Source of the DNA: Eubacterium uniforme
Lineage (GTDB): Bacteria > Bacillota > Clostridia > Lachnospirales > Lachnospiraceae
Reading direction: 5' to 3'
DNA: 64,000 bases
Assembly: GCF_900167115.1 (NCBI RefSeq)
Contig: NZ_FUXZ01000002.1
Location: forward strand, 124,001 to 188,000
Part shown: piece by piece, positions 44,901 to 54,213 of the stretch
How the letters are laid out: the number at the start of each line of letters is the position of its first letter
Numbering within the stretch: position 1 is the stretch's first letter
Made by a program: the position numbers and the translations under genes
Notes under the pieces: model-generated
Seen by the model: the letters and a program-made list of their open reading frames with translations, nothing else
Told to the model about the DNA's origin: nothing
The model's database searches: none

Positions 44901-46970
44901 ATGGATATTTTAGATATTAAAGGAATCGGCCCTAAAAAGGGAGCGTTATTTAATAAATTAGGAATATATGATACTAAAGATTTATTAACTTATTATCCAA
45001 GAGCATATGAGGAATTTAAGGCTCCAAAAAGAGTTAAGGATATTAATGTTGGAGAGAATGCCAGTGTTATATTAAAGATAAAAAAAGTATTAGATATAAA
45101 GAAAATAAGAAGTTTAGTTATAGTTTCAACTGTTGCAGTTGATGAGATGGATAATCCTATAAAACTAGTTTGGTTTAATTGTGCATTTTTAAGAAGTACA
45201 TTAAAACCTGGTGAGACATATGTTTTTAAAGGAAAAGTATCCAACGATGGTGCACTTAAAAAGATTGAGCATCCTGCAATATTTGAAATATATGAATACA
45301 AAAAATTAATAAATGTTAAACAGCCTGTATATGCACTTACAAAGGGACTTGATTTAAAAACAGTTAGAAAGGCTGTTGAGGAAGCATTTGCTGTGGAAAA
45401 ACTTGATTTGGAATATATGCCAGAATCTATTAGAAATAAATATGATTTGGTAGATTTAAATACTGCGCTTAAGTTAATTCATTTTCCAGCAAATGATGAT
45501 GATTTGTCTAAAGGATATAAAAGACTTATATTTGATGAATTCTTTATCTTTATTATGGCTACAAGAAGGCTTAAATCATTAAATGAAGACATAGATTCAG
45601 ATATGGTTATTGACGAATTTAAAGAAGTTGATAATGTGATTTCTAATCTAGAATTTACTTTAACAAATGCTCAGTTAAAAGCATGGGAAGATATTAAACG
45701 AGATTTATCATCTGGAAAAGTTATGAATAGGCTTGTTCAGGGAGATGTCGGTTGCGGTAAAACTGTTATAGCAGAACTTGCATTAATGTCTGTTGTTATG
45801 AAAGGTTATCAAGGTGCTTTAATGGCTCCAACTGAAGTTTTAGCAACACAGCATTATGAAGGATTTTCAGAACTTATTAATAAAATAGGGCTTGATATTA
45901 AACTTGAACTATTAACAGGTTCTATAACACAAGCACAAAAGAAAAAAATATATGAAAGATTAAAGAATGGTGAAATAGATATTCTTATTGGGACGCATGC
46001 TTTGTTCCAGGAAAAGGTAGAATATAAGAATCTTGCTTTGGTTATTACAGATGAACAACATAGATTTGGTGTTAAGCAAAGAGAGGCGCTTGGTAATAAA
46101 GGTGGTAAACCTCATGTTTTAGTTATGAGTGCAACACCAATTCCGAGAACACTTGCTATTATTCTTTATGGAGAGCTAAGTGTTTCGAACATTGATGAAA
46201 TGCCTAGTAATAGAATTCCAATTAAGAATTGTGTTGTTGATACTAGTTACAGACCTAATGCTTATAAATTTATAAATAATCAGATAAAAGAAGGACGACA
46301 GGCGTACATTATCTGTCCTATGGTTGAAGAATCTGAAGGATTAGAACTTGAAAACGTTAAGGATTACGCTAAAAAACTAAAAGAGATTTATCCGCCAAGT
46401 GTTAACATTGACATTCTTCATGGAAAGATGAAACCAAAACAAAAAGATGAAATCATGAAAGCATTTGTTGAGGGTGAAATAAATATTTTAGTTTCTACAA
46501 CGGTTGTTGAAGTAGGTGTGAATGTACCAAATGCTTCTGTTATGATGATTGAGAATGCTGAAAGATTTGGTCTTGCATCACTTCATCAGTTAAGAGGAAG
46601 AGTTGGAAGAGGAAAGTATCAGTCGTATTGCATTTTTATGAATACATCGGATAGCAAAACTGCGAAAGAAAGACTAGATATATTAAACGGGTCTAATGAT
46701 GGATTTGTAATTGCAAATAAAGATCTTAAACTTAGAGGTCAGGGAGATATGTTTGGTACAAGACAAAGTGGCGAAATGTATTTTAAATTAGGGGATATAA
46801 TTGAAAATTCTGATATTTTGTTGATGGCTGTAGAATTAAGCGAAGAATATATGAAAAACATTTCAAAAGTGAATAATGGTCGATTATTTGAAAATGAATT
46901 TGAAAAACAGGCATTTATGCAGAAGGTTGAAAAACAAATCAAAACCTGTATTGAAACAATTTGTTTATAA
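44901..46970 (+). CDS. recG: ATP-dependent DNA helicase RecG
   Basis: Remodels stalled replication forks and branched recombination intermediates. The 689 residues comprise an N-terminal wedge/OB domain (about 1-240; ILDIKGIGPKKGALFNKLGI) and two helicase domains. Walker A is at G281 (QGDVGCGKTVIAELAL), DEQH at 384-387 (ITDEQHRFGVKQRE), then MSATPIPRTLAIILYG, STTVVEVGVNVPNA and QLRGRVGRGKYQSYC. The start follows GGAGGAA. Length and motif order are normal. Confidence 0.97.
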   Translation: MDILDIKGIGPKKGALFNKLGIYDTKDLLTYYPRAYEEFKAPKRVKDINVGENASVILKIKKVLDIKKIRSLVIVSTVAVDEMDNPIKLVWFNCAFLRSTLKPGETYVFKGKVSNDGALKKIEHPAIFEIYEYKKLINVKQPVYALTKGLDLKTVRKAVEEAFAVEKLDLEYMPESIRNKYDLVDLNTALKLIHFPANDDDLSKGYKRLIFDEFFIFIMATRRLKSLNEDIDSDMVIDEFKEVDNVISNLEFTLTNAQLKAWEDIKRDLSSGKVMNRLVQGDVGCGKTVIAELALMSVVMKGYQGALMAPTEVLATQHYEGFSELINKIGLDIKLELLTGSITQAQKKKIYERLKNGEIDILIGTHALFQEKVEYKNLALVITDEQHRFGVKQREALGNKGGKPHVLVMSATPIPRTLAIILYGELSVSNIDEMPSNRIPIKNCVVDTSYRPNAYKFINNQIKEGRQAYIICPMVEESEGLELENVKDYAKKLKEIYPPSVNIDILHGKMKPKQKDEIMKAFVEGEINILVSTTVVEVGVNVPNASVMMIENAERFGLASLHQLRGRVGRGKYQSYCIFMNTSDSKTAKERLDILNGSNDGFVIANKDLKLRGQGDMFGTRQSGEMYFKLGDIIENSDILLMAVELSEEYMKNISKVNNGRLFENEFEKQAFMQKVEKQIKTCIETICL

Positions 46971-47085
46971 TAAATATTTTGTGTCAGGTTTATCGTGCTG
47001 TATTGCAAAAAATCAAAAAAATTGTTATATTCAACTTAAACGATTAAGCGTGACAGGGATATAATTAATTTAATGGAGGTAAAGT

Positions 47086-50061
47086 ATGAGGAAAAGTTTA
47101 AAAAAGCCACTGAGTATGATTCTTAGTGCAGCTATGGTATTTACAAGCTATAATTATAATCCAATAGATGTAAATGCTGCTGAAATTAATGGTAAGGTTG
47201 AAGTAAAAAGTTACGCAGACCTTAAGAATGTGCAAAAGGAACTAGATAGTTTTGTTACAAAGAATGCGAGTAATCTTAAAAATTGTACATTCACAATTGA
47301 CATTAAAAATGACATTGTAGGTAATGACTTAGATTGGATTGGTATAAAAGTTGGACATAAAAATGCCAAAACACAATATAGTGAAATTAAGACTATGGAT
47401 ATGAAAGTTGTAGTTAATGGAAATGGACACACTATATCAAAATTATCTAATAAAAATCAAGAAAAATTTGAAAGGGATATATATTACTATTCATTATCTG
47501 GTACGGACCAGTCAACAGGTGTTGGGTTATTTGGTGATGTATACGCAAGTTTAGAAGCTTCTAATATTACATTTGCAAATCTTGATTTAAAGACAAGAAC
47601 ATCAAATTCATCTGATACTAATATTCATGACCAGGTTCAGACTGATTGGAATGCTGCATCTTTAGCTGGTAGTGTTGTTGGTAATTTCAAAGCAAGTAAT
47701 ATTACTATAAAGGATTCTGCTCTTGAAGGCATTGGTACATCAGGTGCTTTATGTGGTGCATATTATACAGGTAATGATACTTCAAAAACAATTGAATTGA
47801 AAAACATTAAAGTTGAAAATACAAAGGTTTCAGCTTCAACTCAGACAGGCGGAATTATAGGAGCGTTAAGTATTAGAGATGAAGGAAAACGAGGAAAGAT
47901 TGAAAATTGTACAGTTGATAAATATTCAAAGATTGACGGTAGTGCAATTCTTCAGAATAAACTATCTAATGCAAAAAAAATCTTCGTTACTGAGTATAAA
48001 CATGGAGAAATGTCAGGTAGTGGTGAAGGATTTGCTGGTATGAAAGTAGGAGGTATTGTCGGAGCCGCTAGTAAGGTTGACATTATTAATTGTTTAAATA
48101 ACGGAGCTGTTGATGCTTTAAAACCAAATTCTGCTTTTACGGGTGGAATAGTTGGATTTGGCACAGATGTAACTATTAAAGGTTGTGCAAATACTGGAAA
48201 TGTAAATGGAAATATCTGTGTTGGTGGTATTGCAGGTGAATTATTTGGTGATTCTAAAATTCTTGATAGTAAAAATTCAGGAAAAATCAAAGCTACAGAA
48301 CAAGTTGCTGGTGGAATTATTGGTGAAATCTCTAGGGAAGTTGAGGTTAAAGATGTTGTTAATACAGGAAGTGTAGATGCTAAATCATATGTAGGTGGTA
48401 TCACTGGTGTAAATTCAGGTACATTAACAAATGCTGATAATTCAGGCAACATTACTGGTGCTGATGTTGTAGGTGGAAATGTAGGTTACAACAGAAAAAA
48501 TGGTAAATGTGATGGCTTGTCAAATGAAGGTGATGTTGTTGGCAAAGACAATGTTGGCGGTAATATTGGTTTAAATGAAGGTGAAGCTAAGAACTTAGGT
48601 AATAATAATGGCAAGGTTACTGGCAATGATAATGTTGGTGGTAATATTGGTCAGAATGATAAAACAGGTGTTGCTGATACACTTTTAAATACTGGTGATG
48701 TTACCGGACATGATAATGTAGGTGGCAACGTAGGTGATAATAAAGGAAAAGTTACAAATGTTGTAAATTCAGGTAAAGTTGATGGTAACGAAGGTGTTGG
48801 CGGTAACGTAGGTAATAACGAAAGAGAGGCTTCAGTATCTACTGCTGTTAATACTGGTGAAGCTAAAGGTAATAAGGATGTTGATAAGAATATCGGTAAA
48901 AATGATGGATATTCACATGATTTAGATAATTATCCATCTACAGATGATGGTGCAGTTATTATTGGACCTAAAGATCCAAATTATCCTGATTTACCAGAAT
49001 ATGATAATACACTTTTGGGTATGAAATTTAGAGTTTCTCCAAAAGGAAAAGGTGCGTTAATCTTTAAGAGTATGCAAAACGGGGAAATAACACTTTTAAT
49101 CTCTCCAGTTTATGGATATAAGTTTGATAACTGGAAGGCTGATGGTACAACACCAGCCATGTCAAAGAATATTTCAGAAAGTTTTAAGATTAAAAAGGGC
49201 GCAGTTGTTGAAGCTCATTTATCAGAAGCTAAGAAAGGTGATACATTAGTTCCAGCTCTTGACGAAAGCGCTAAGACACCTAGTCCTGATTTAAATAAGG
49301 TTACATTCTATGAAGGATTAACACTTGCTGTTACTCCAGCTAAGGCAGGTAGAATTGACTTAGTATCAAAGGATAATAATAATCTTTCAATTACAGCTGT
49401 TCCACAATTAAATGCTAAATTTGTTGAATGGCAGATTAGTGGAAAAGTAAGTTTAGCAAAGGGTAGTTCAAAAGACTCTCAGACTGCAACATTTGTTTAT
49501 AAGAAAGGTGATAAGGCTACAATTACTGCTGTATTCAAGTTTGGTACAGCTCCAGCGGTTGGTAAGAAAGTTAAAGATAGAAAGTATTTTTATAGAGTAA
49601 CAAAGGCTGGTAGTTTTGATGGTTCAATCGTTGGTGAACTTCAGGTTATTGGTCTAAGAAGAAAATCCTTAACTCAGATTAAAATTGCTGCAAAGGGTAC
49701 AATTGATGGTATTAACTATAGAGTAACATCAATTGGAGCAAATGCATTTAAGGGTAACAAGAAGGTTACATCAGTTTATGTAAGTAGATATGTTACTAAG
49801 ATTGGCAATAAGGCATTTGCTAATATGAAGAAGTTAAAGAAAGTAACACTTGGATCTGGCTTAAAGAAGATTGGTAGCAATGTATTTGCTAAGGATAAGA
49901 AACTTAAAAATGTTGTAATTAAGAGTAAAAAGCTTAAGAAGATTGGAAAGAAAGCATTTGCTACAGGTAAGAAGATTACATTTAAGTTACCAAAATCAAA
50001 AAAGAATAAATATAAGAAACTCTTAATCAAAGCAAAAACACGCTCATTTAGAGTTAAATAA
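47086..50061 (+). CDS. large secreted GLUG-repeat / LRR surface protein with Lys-rich end
   Basis: The 991 residues begin with a signal peptide (about 1-31, ending NVNA). A beta-helix-type region of about 600 residues follows. Its second half holds short GLUG-like repeats (TGxDNVGGNIGxNxG, residues about 370-605). Two small beta domains come next (about 640-820; LLISPVYGYKFDNWKADG), like bacterial InlB-B-type repeats. The end (about 835-991) is BspA-type LRR (VTSIGANAFKGNKKV) merging into a Lys-rich stretch. No LPxTG or membrane anchor is seen, so the basic end may bind the wall. It probably serves adhesion or substrate contact. It has its own ribosome site and terminator. Confidence 0.8.
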   Translation: MRKSLKKPLSMILSAAMVFTSYNYNPIDVNAAEINGKVEVKSYADLKNVQKELDSFVTKNASNLKNCTFTIDIKNDIVGNDLDWIGIKVGHKNAKTQYSEIKTMDMKVVVNGNGHTISKLSNKNQEKFERDIYYYSLSGTDQSTGVGLFGDVYASLEASNITFANLDLKTRTSNSSDTNIHDQVQTDWNAASLAGSVVGNFKASNITIKDSALEGIGTSGALCGAYYTGNDTSKTIELKNIKVENTKVSASTQTGGIIGALSIRDEGKRGKIENCTVDKYSKIDGSAILQNKLSNAKKIFVTEYKHGEMSGSGEGFAGMKVGGIVGAASKVDIINCLNNGAVDALKPNSAFTGGIVGFGTDVTIKGCANTGNVNGNICVGGIAGELFGDSKILDSKNSGKIKATEQVAGGIIGEISREVEVKDVVNTGSVDAKSYVGGITGVNSGTLTNADNSGNITGADVVGGNVGYNRKNGKCDGLSNEGDVVGKDNVGGNIGLNEGEAKNLGNNNGKVTGNDNVGGNIGQNDKTGVADTLLNTGDVTGHDNVGGNVGDNKGKVTNVVNSGKVDGNEGVGGNVGNNEREASVSTAVNTGEAKGNKDVDKNIGKNDGYSHDLDNYPSTDDGAVIIGPKDPNYPDLPEYDNTLLGMKFRVSPKGKGALIFKSMQNGEITLLISPVYGYKFDNWKADGTTPAMSKNISESFKIKKGAVVEAHLSEAKKGDTLVPALDESAKTPSPDLNKVTFYEGLTLAVTPAKAGRIDLVSKDNNNLSITAVPQLNAKFVEWQISGKVSLAKGSSKDSQTATFVYKKGDKATITAVFKFGTAPAVGKKVKDRKYFYRVTKAGSFDGSIVGELQVIGLRRKSLTQIKIAAKGTIDGINYRVTSIGANAFKGNKKVTSVYVSRYVTKIGNKAFANMKKLKKVTLGSGLKKIGSNVFAKDKKLKNVVIKSKKLKKIGKKAFATGKKITFKLPKSKKNKYKKLLIKAKTRSFRVK
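48190..48900 (+). repeat. GLUG-type coding repeats
   Basis: About ten degenerate units of 60-75 bases, each encoding variants of N-x-G-x-V-x-G-x-D-x-V-G-G-x-I/V-G. DNA identity between units is modest, so the repetition is old and protein-level. Confidence 0.75.
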
Positions 50062-50070
50062 TTAAACATT

Positions 50071-50106
50071 AAGGTCATGGACGAATTGTCCATGACCTTT
50101 TTTATA
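50071..50106 (+). terminator. terminator after surface protein gene
   Basis: Perfect 12-bp stem AAGGTCATGGAC / GTCCATGACCTT with loop GAATT, then Ts. Confidence 0.92.
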
Positions 50107-50162
50107 TACTTGACAAAAATGCTTATAATGATAAGATATATAATGTATGATTAAATCAGAAA

Positions 50163-50182
50163 TTACACAACATATTGTGTAA
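50163..50182 (+). promoter_or_regulatory. dyad in the ddl leader
   Basis: Perfect inverted repeat TTACACAA-CATA-TTGTGTAA, 38 bases before the ddl start and downstream of a TTGACA (50110-50115). It could be an operator or an mRNA hairpin; unassigned. Confidence 0.4.
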
Positions 50183-50219
50183 AAAGGCTGATAAATATTA
50201 ACATAGTGAGGATAGTTTT

Positions 50220-51251
50220 ATGAAGATAGCAGTTCTTTGCGGGGGCATAAGTACAGAGAGAGAAATATCGATAAGAACAGGTTGCATGGTTTGCAAGGCA
50301 TTAAGAACAAAGGGACATAATGCAGTTTTAATAGATGTGTTCTTTGGAAATAAGAATGTTAATCTTTTTGATGAAGGAAGCAAAGAGAGTTATGACTGTG
50401 ATGAAGAAGTTAAAAAGATAAGAGAGAATGATAATTTAGTTGAGGAAACTAAGAAAAATAGAAAAGCATTTTTTGGCGATAATTTAATTGAAATTTGTAA
50501 GCAGGCTGATATTGCATTTTTAGCATTACATGGTGAGAATGGTGAGAATGGTAAGGTTCAGGCTAGTTTTGATTTATTAGGAATTAAATATACAGGTTCA
50601 GGATATTTAGGAAGTGCACTTGCTATGGATAAGGGCCTTACTAAGAATATGCTTAAGTATAACGATATTCCAACACCTAATGGATACACAGTTAATAAGG
50701 CGTATGCAAAATATGAATTAGAAACTGATGAATTTACATATCCATGTGTTGTTAAGCCAACTTGTGGTGGATCAAGTGTAGGTGTATCAATAGCAAATAA
50801 TGCTGATGAATATAAGAATGCATTAGAAGAAGCATTTAAATATGAAAATGAGGTTGTTGTAGAAGAATTCATTAAAGGAAGAGAATTTTCGGTTGGTATT
50901 ATGGGAGATGAAGCACTTCCAATTATTGAAATCATTCCTAAAGAAGGTTTTTATGACTATGAAAATAAATATTTAGAAGGAAGAACTTTAGAAGTTTGTC
51001 CAGCTGAACTTGATAAAGAGAATACAAAGATTATGCAAGAGTGGGCATTAAAGGTTTCAAAAGTATTAAGACTTAGAGCTTATTGTAGAATTGACTTTAT
51101 TCTTACAGAAGATGGTAAGCATTATTGCTTAGAAGCTAATACACTTCCAGGTATGACAGCAACAAGTCTTATTCCACAGGAAGCTGCAGCTGTTGGAATT
51201 GATTTTCCAACACTTTGTGAGAAGTTGATTGAAATCTCGTTAAATGCTTAA
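50220..51251 (+). CDS. ddl: D-alanine--D-alanine ligase
   Basis: Joins two D-Ala for the peptidoglycan stem peptide. The 343-residue ATP-grasp protein has IAVLCGGISTEREISIRTG, ADIAFLALHGENGENGKVQ, the ATP-binding CVVKPTCGGSSVGVS and the metal-binding end YCLEANTLPGMTATSLIPQ. A roughly 40-residue charged insertion near residues 45-85 lengthens the N-terminal domain. murF follows 82 bases downstream, so the pair supplies and attaches the D-Ala-D-Ala unit. Confidence 0.96.
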   Translation: MKIAVLCGGISTEREISIRTGCMVCKALRTKGHNAVLIDVFFGNKNVNLFDEGSKESYDCDEEVKKIRENDNLVEETKKNRKAFFGDNLIEICKQADIAFLALHGENGENGKVQASFDLLGIKYTGSGYLGSALAMDKGLTKNMLKYNDIPTPNGYTVNKAYAKYELETDEFTYPCVVKPTCGGSSVGVSIANNADEYKNALEEAFKYENEVVVEEFIKGREFSVGIMGDEALPIIEIIPKEGFYDYENKYLEGRTLEVCPAELDKENTKIMQEWALKVSKVLRLRAYCRIDFILTEDGKHYCLEANTLPGMTATSLIPQEAAAVGIDFPTLCEKLIEISLNA

Positions 51252-51333
51252 TAAGTATTTGTTATTTTAAATAGATGTTTATTAATATATTTAGAAATGT
51301 TGTTTATTGATTTGCTTTAAAGATAGGAAGAAT

Positions 51334-52719
51334 ATGAAAAATTTAACAGTTGCTAATATAGCAAAAGCTTGTAATGGAAAACTTTATAATTTTGATTTAA
51401 GTGAAGATAAGGAAGTATCAGGAGTTGCGATAGACAGTAGAAAAATAAGTGCTGATTATTTATATATTCCATTTGTTGGTGAAAGAGTTGATGGTCATGA
51501 TTTTATTCCTGATGTGTTTAATAAGGGTGCATTAATTACATTAAGTGAAGTAAATCTTGAAGAGAAATTCCCTTATGATAATTATCCTTATATTCTAGTT
51601 GAATCAACAGCACAGGCTATTAAAGACATTGCTGAATATTATAGAAGCAATCTTTCAATTAAGGTTGTTGGTATAACAGGTAGTGTTGGTAAGACAAGTA
51701 CAAAGGAAATTATTGCATCAGTACTTGAGCAGAAATATAAGGTTTTAAAAACTGATGGTAATTTTAATAATGAAATCGGATTACCACTTACTATATTTAG
51801 ACTTACAGAAGAAGACGAAATAGCTGTTCTTGAAATGGGTATTAGTGAATTTGAAGAAATGCATAGAATTGCAAAAGTAGCTAAACCTGATGTTTGTGTA
51901 ATTACTAATATTGGAACTTGTCATCTTGAAAATCTTGGAGATAGAGATGGCGTGTTAAAAGCAAAAACAGAAATATTTGATTACATGAATGAAAAAGGTC
52001 TTATAGTATTGAATGGTGATGATGATAAGTTAATTACTATTGAAGATTATAAGGGGATTGTTCCGCTATTATTTGGTAATAACGATGAGTTTAGTGCATA
52101 TCCAATTGATGTAACAGATTTAGGATTATTAGGAACTAAGGTATTATTTAATATTCTTGGAAGAACAATTGAAGCAACAATTCCTATTCCTGGTAAACAT
52201 ATGGTAGGTAATGCACTTGCGGCTTCATTAATCGGTGATTATTTCGGATTAAATGATGATGAAATTAAGAATGGTATTGAAAGTCTTAAAGCTGTATCAG
52301 GAAGAAATAATATTATTAAAACAGATAAATATGTTGTAATTGATGATTGTTATAATGCTAATCCGATGTCTATGAAAGCTTCTTTAGATGTTCTTTCTAC
52401 TGCCAAAACAAGAAAAGTAGCAATTCTTGGAGATATGTTTGAATTAGGTAAAGATGAAATAGAACTTCATAAAGAAATTGGAAAATATGCAATTTCTAAA
52501 AATATAGATGTTATTGTTTGCGTTGGTGATCTTTCGAAAAATATGTGTTTGACTGCAAGATCAGTTAATGAAGATGGTAAATCTGATGTATATTATTTTG
52601 AAACACTTGAACAAATAAAGGAAGTATTATTTAATATTCTTGAAGAAGATGATACAGTTTTGGTTAAAGCATCAAATGGTATGCACTTCAAGGAATTAAT
52701 TGAAATGTTAACTAAATAA
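51334..52719 (+). CDS. murF: UDP-N-acetylmuramoyl-tripeptide--D-alanyl-D-alanine ligase
   Basis: Adds the D-Ala-D-Ala made by Ddl to the UDP-MurNAc-tripeptide. It has 461 residues from the ATG at 51334 behind AGGAAG; a TTG at 51307 is unlikely. Mur ligase features are VSGVAIDSRKISADYLYIPF (N-terminal UDP-binding domain), the ATP loop VVGITGSVGKTSTKEIIAS, NIGTCHLENLG and VIDDCYNANPMSMKASLD. Length is normal. It ends at a strong terminator. Confidence 0.96.
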   Translation: MKNLTVANIAKACNGKLYNFDLSEDKEVSGVAIDSRKISADYLYIPFVGERVDGHDFIPDVFNKGALITLSEVNLEEKFPYDNYPYILVESTAQAIKDIAEYYRSNLSIKVVGITGSVGKTSTKEIIASVLEQKYKVLKTDGNFNNEIGLPLTIFRLTEEDEIAVLEMGISEFEEMHRIAKVAKPDVCVITNIGTCHLENLGDRDGVLKAKTEIFDYMNEKGLIVLNGDDDKLITIEDYKGIVPLLFGNNDEFSAYPIDVTDLGLLGTKVLFNILGRTIEATIPIPGKHMVGNALAASLIGDYFGLNDDEIKNGIESLKAVSGRNNIIKTDKYVVIDDCYNANPMSMKASLDVLSTAKTRKVAILGDMFELGKDEIELHKEIGKYAISKNIDVIVCVGDLSKNMCLTARSVNEDGKSDVYYFETLEQIKEVLFNILEEDDTVLVKASNGMHFKELIEMLTK

Positions 52720-52722
52720 ATT

Positions 52723-52766
52723 AAAAAGATTAGAGCTGGAAATATTTCTAGCTCTAATCTTTTTAG
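52723..52766. terminator. bidirectional terminator after murF
   Basis: Perfect 15-bp stem AAAAAGATTAGAGCT / AGCTCTAATCTTTTT with a 12-base loop. It is symmetric in its A/T runs, so it also serves the convergent gene. Confidence 0.9.
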
Positions 52767-52832
52767 TAATTATGTATCTTATCTATATTAAAGTATTTCA
52801 ATTAATATGATATTATAAACGAACAAAAAGTA

Positions 52833-53972
52833 TTATTTAAAAATATAATTTATAAATGATATTAAAAAGTCTTTCTTATTTAATTCGGATAGACGAATGT
52901 AGGAACTATTATTATCGTCTTTAAATATTTTGATTTCTTCGAAAATTGAATCATCATCCGTTGTATATTTCTTTTGTAAAAAAGGTTTGTCTGGTAAAGA
53001 AATAAATGTATCAGTTACTTTAGTATAGCAATTATCTTTTGTGGCTTTTATTTTTTTATCTTTATCTATAAATGTCGCCATTGACTTATGAATGGCCATA
53101 TCTTCGTTAGGAAGATAATAATAGTTTTTATAATCTTTATAGAAGAATTTTAAAGTACATTTTTTAATCTTTCCAAATAATAGTTTATATTCATAATTAT
53201 CTGTTTTAGTCTTATTATCAGAAAATTGTTCACATGAAATAGGTTTAATATGAAAGTAATAATTACCATTAAAGAATATGGGTAATAAATTTTCCATGTT
53301 TAATGTTACAAAAGCACTATCGGAGGTTTCAACAAATTCCAAATTAGTAATTAAATACTTATTATTATACAAATCATCTAGTGAACAAATTGAAGTTAGT
53401 GTTGGAAGATTAATAATATCTTCAAAATTATGAAGAAGTAGTTGTTCTTCATTTTCAGTTTTTTTATTTAGCAGGTATTCTTTGTATTTGCTGATTAATT
53501 CCTTAGCATTTAATTTATCTTTCCTATTAATTCCATAAGCATATTCAAGAGCTTTTTGTTTAAGCGAATCTAATGATAATGCTTTTTTGTACTTACTAAA
53601 GGTCTTATATAAATCAATCTGATTAATATTAGCAAATGAAAAATCAATTCCATAAATTTCACAATGATCATCTATAAATTTACAATCAAAAGTAGTTCCA
53701 TTAAAATGAATTACATTTTTTAAATTGCTTTTAGTTAAAAAACTAGTAAAGTCTTTAAGCATGTTTTCTTCATCACCAGCATTATCAAGAAACCATTGTT
53801 TTAAATGCCATTCTTTATTGAAATATAAAATTCCAATTAAATAAATAAGACTATTTTTGGGAGAAAGTCCGGTAGTTTCTATATCCAAAAAGAAGGTTTC
53901 ATTATAATTAAAACCATTGTAAATAGTAGTATTAATATTAATAGATTCTATGATTTGGTCATAAATAAGCAT
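52833..53972 (-). CDS. YprB-like RNase H-fold exonuclease
   Basis: 379 residues on the minus strand from the ATG at 53972 behind GGGAGGAG; an ATG at 53984 lies before that site. Residues about 28-200 form a DEDD exonuclease domain: FFLDIETTGLSPKNS (catalytic D and E), HFNGTTFDCKFIDDHC (second D), and a late HNFEDIINLPTL (final D). This is the YprB group, known for an RNase H-like fold often paired with the YprA helicase; no helicase is adjacent here. The second half (about 210-379) is unrecognised. The substrate is unknown. Confidence 0.8.
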   Translation of the reverse strand: MLIYDQIIESININTTIYNGFNYNETFFLDIETTGLSPKNSLIYLIGILYFNKEWHLKQWFLDNAGDEENMLKDFTSFLTKSNLKNVIHFNGTTFDCKFIDDHCEIYGIDFSFANINQIDLYKTFSKYKKALSLDSLKQKALEYAYGINRKDKLNAKELISKYKEYLLNKKTENEEQLLLHNFEDIINLPTLTSICSLDDLYNNKYLITNLEFVETSDSAFVTLNMENLLPIFFNGNYYFHIKPISCEQFSDNKTKTDNYEYKLLFGKIKKCTLKFFYKDYKNYYYLPNEDMAIHKSMATFIDKDKKIKATKDNCYTKVTDTFISLPDKPFLQKKYTTDDDSIFEEIKIFKDDNNSSYIRLSELNKKDFLISFINYIFK

Positions 53973-54120
53973 AACTCCTCCCAAAATAATAAAATAGTAT
54001 AAACACTCGTAAAATATATATAATTAACAAAGTAATTATATCAAAGGAATATTAAAATATAAAGAAAGTTATTGATTTGATATATCAAGAAGTGATAAAT
54101 AAAACGTATAGTTCAAAATG

Positions 54121-54137
54121 GTTATTTATTAAATAAC
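54121..54137. promoter_or_regulatory. dyad upstream of the rnf promoter
   Basis: GTTATTT-ATT-AAATAAC, a 7-bp inverted repeat ending three bases before the predicted -35. It resembles a redox-regulator type dyad but does not match the Rex consensus. Unassigned. Confidence 0.4.
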
Positions 54138-54139
54138 GA

Positions 54140-54168
54140 TTGCTAAATATTAGACAATGTATTAAAAT
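54140..54168 (+). promoter_or_regulatory. promoter of the rnf operon
   Basis: TTGCTA (54140-54145), 17-base spacer, TAAAAT (54163-54168), 45 bases before the rnfC start. Confidence 0.6.
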
Positions 54169-54213
54169 AGTAATGTTGTTTAATTTTGGAAAAAATATTG
54201 AGAGGTAATGTAA

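Noticed and set aside
47952-48452. 166-codon minus-strand frame opposite the surface protein
   Set aside because: Antisense shadow of the repeat region. Pro/Thr-rich composition mirrors the Gly/Asn codons of the real strand.
48190-48900. Repeated units that could look like a CRISPR array
   Set aside because: Units are in frame, differ in DNA and encode GLUG-type repeats within a long secreted protein. There are no constant repeats with unique spacers, and no cas genes.
54121-54137. Rex operator before rnfC
   Set aside because: The dyad does not contain the TTGTTAA / TTAACAA arms that define Rex sites. It is kept only as an unassigned inverted repeat.
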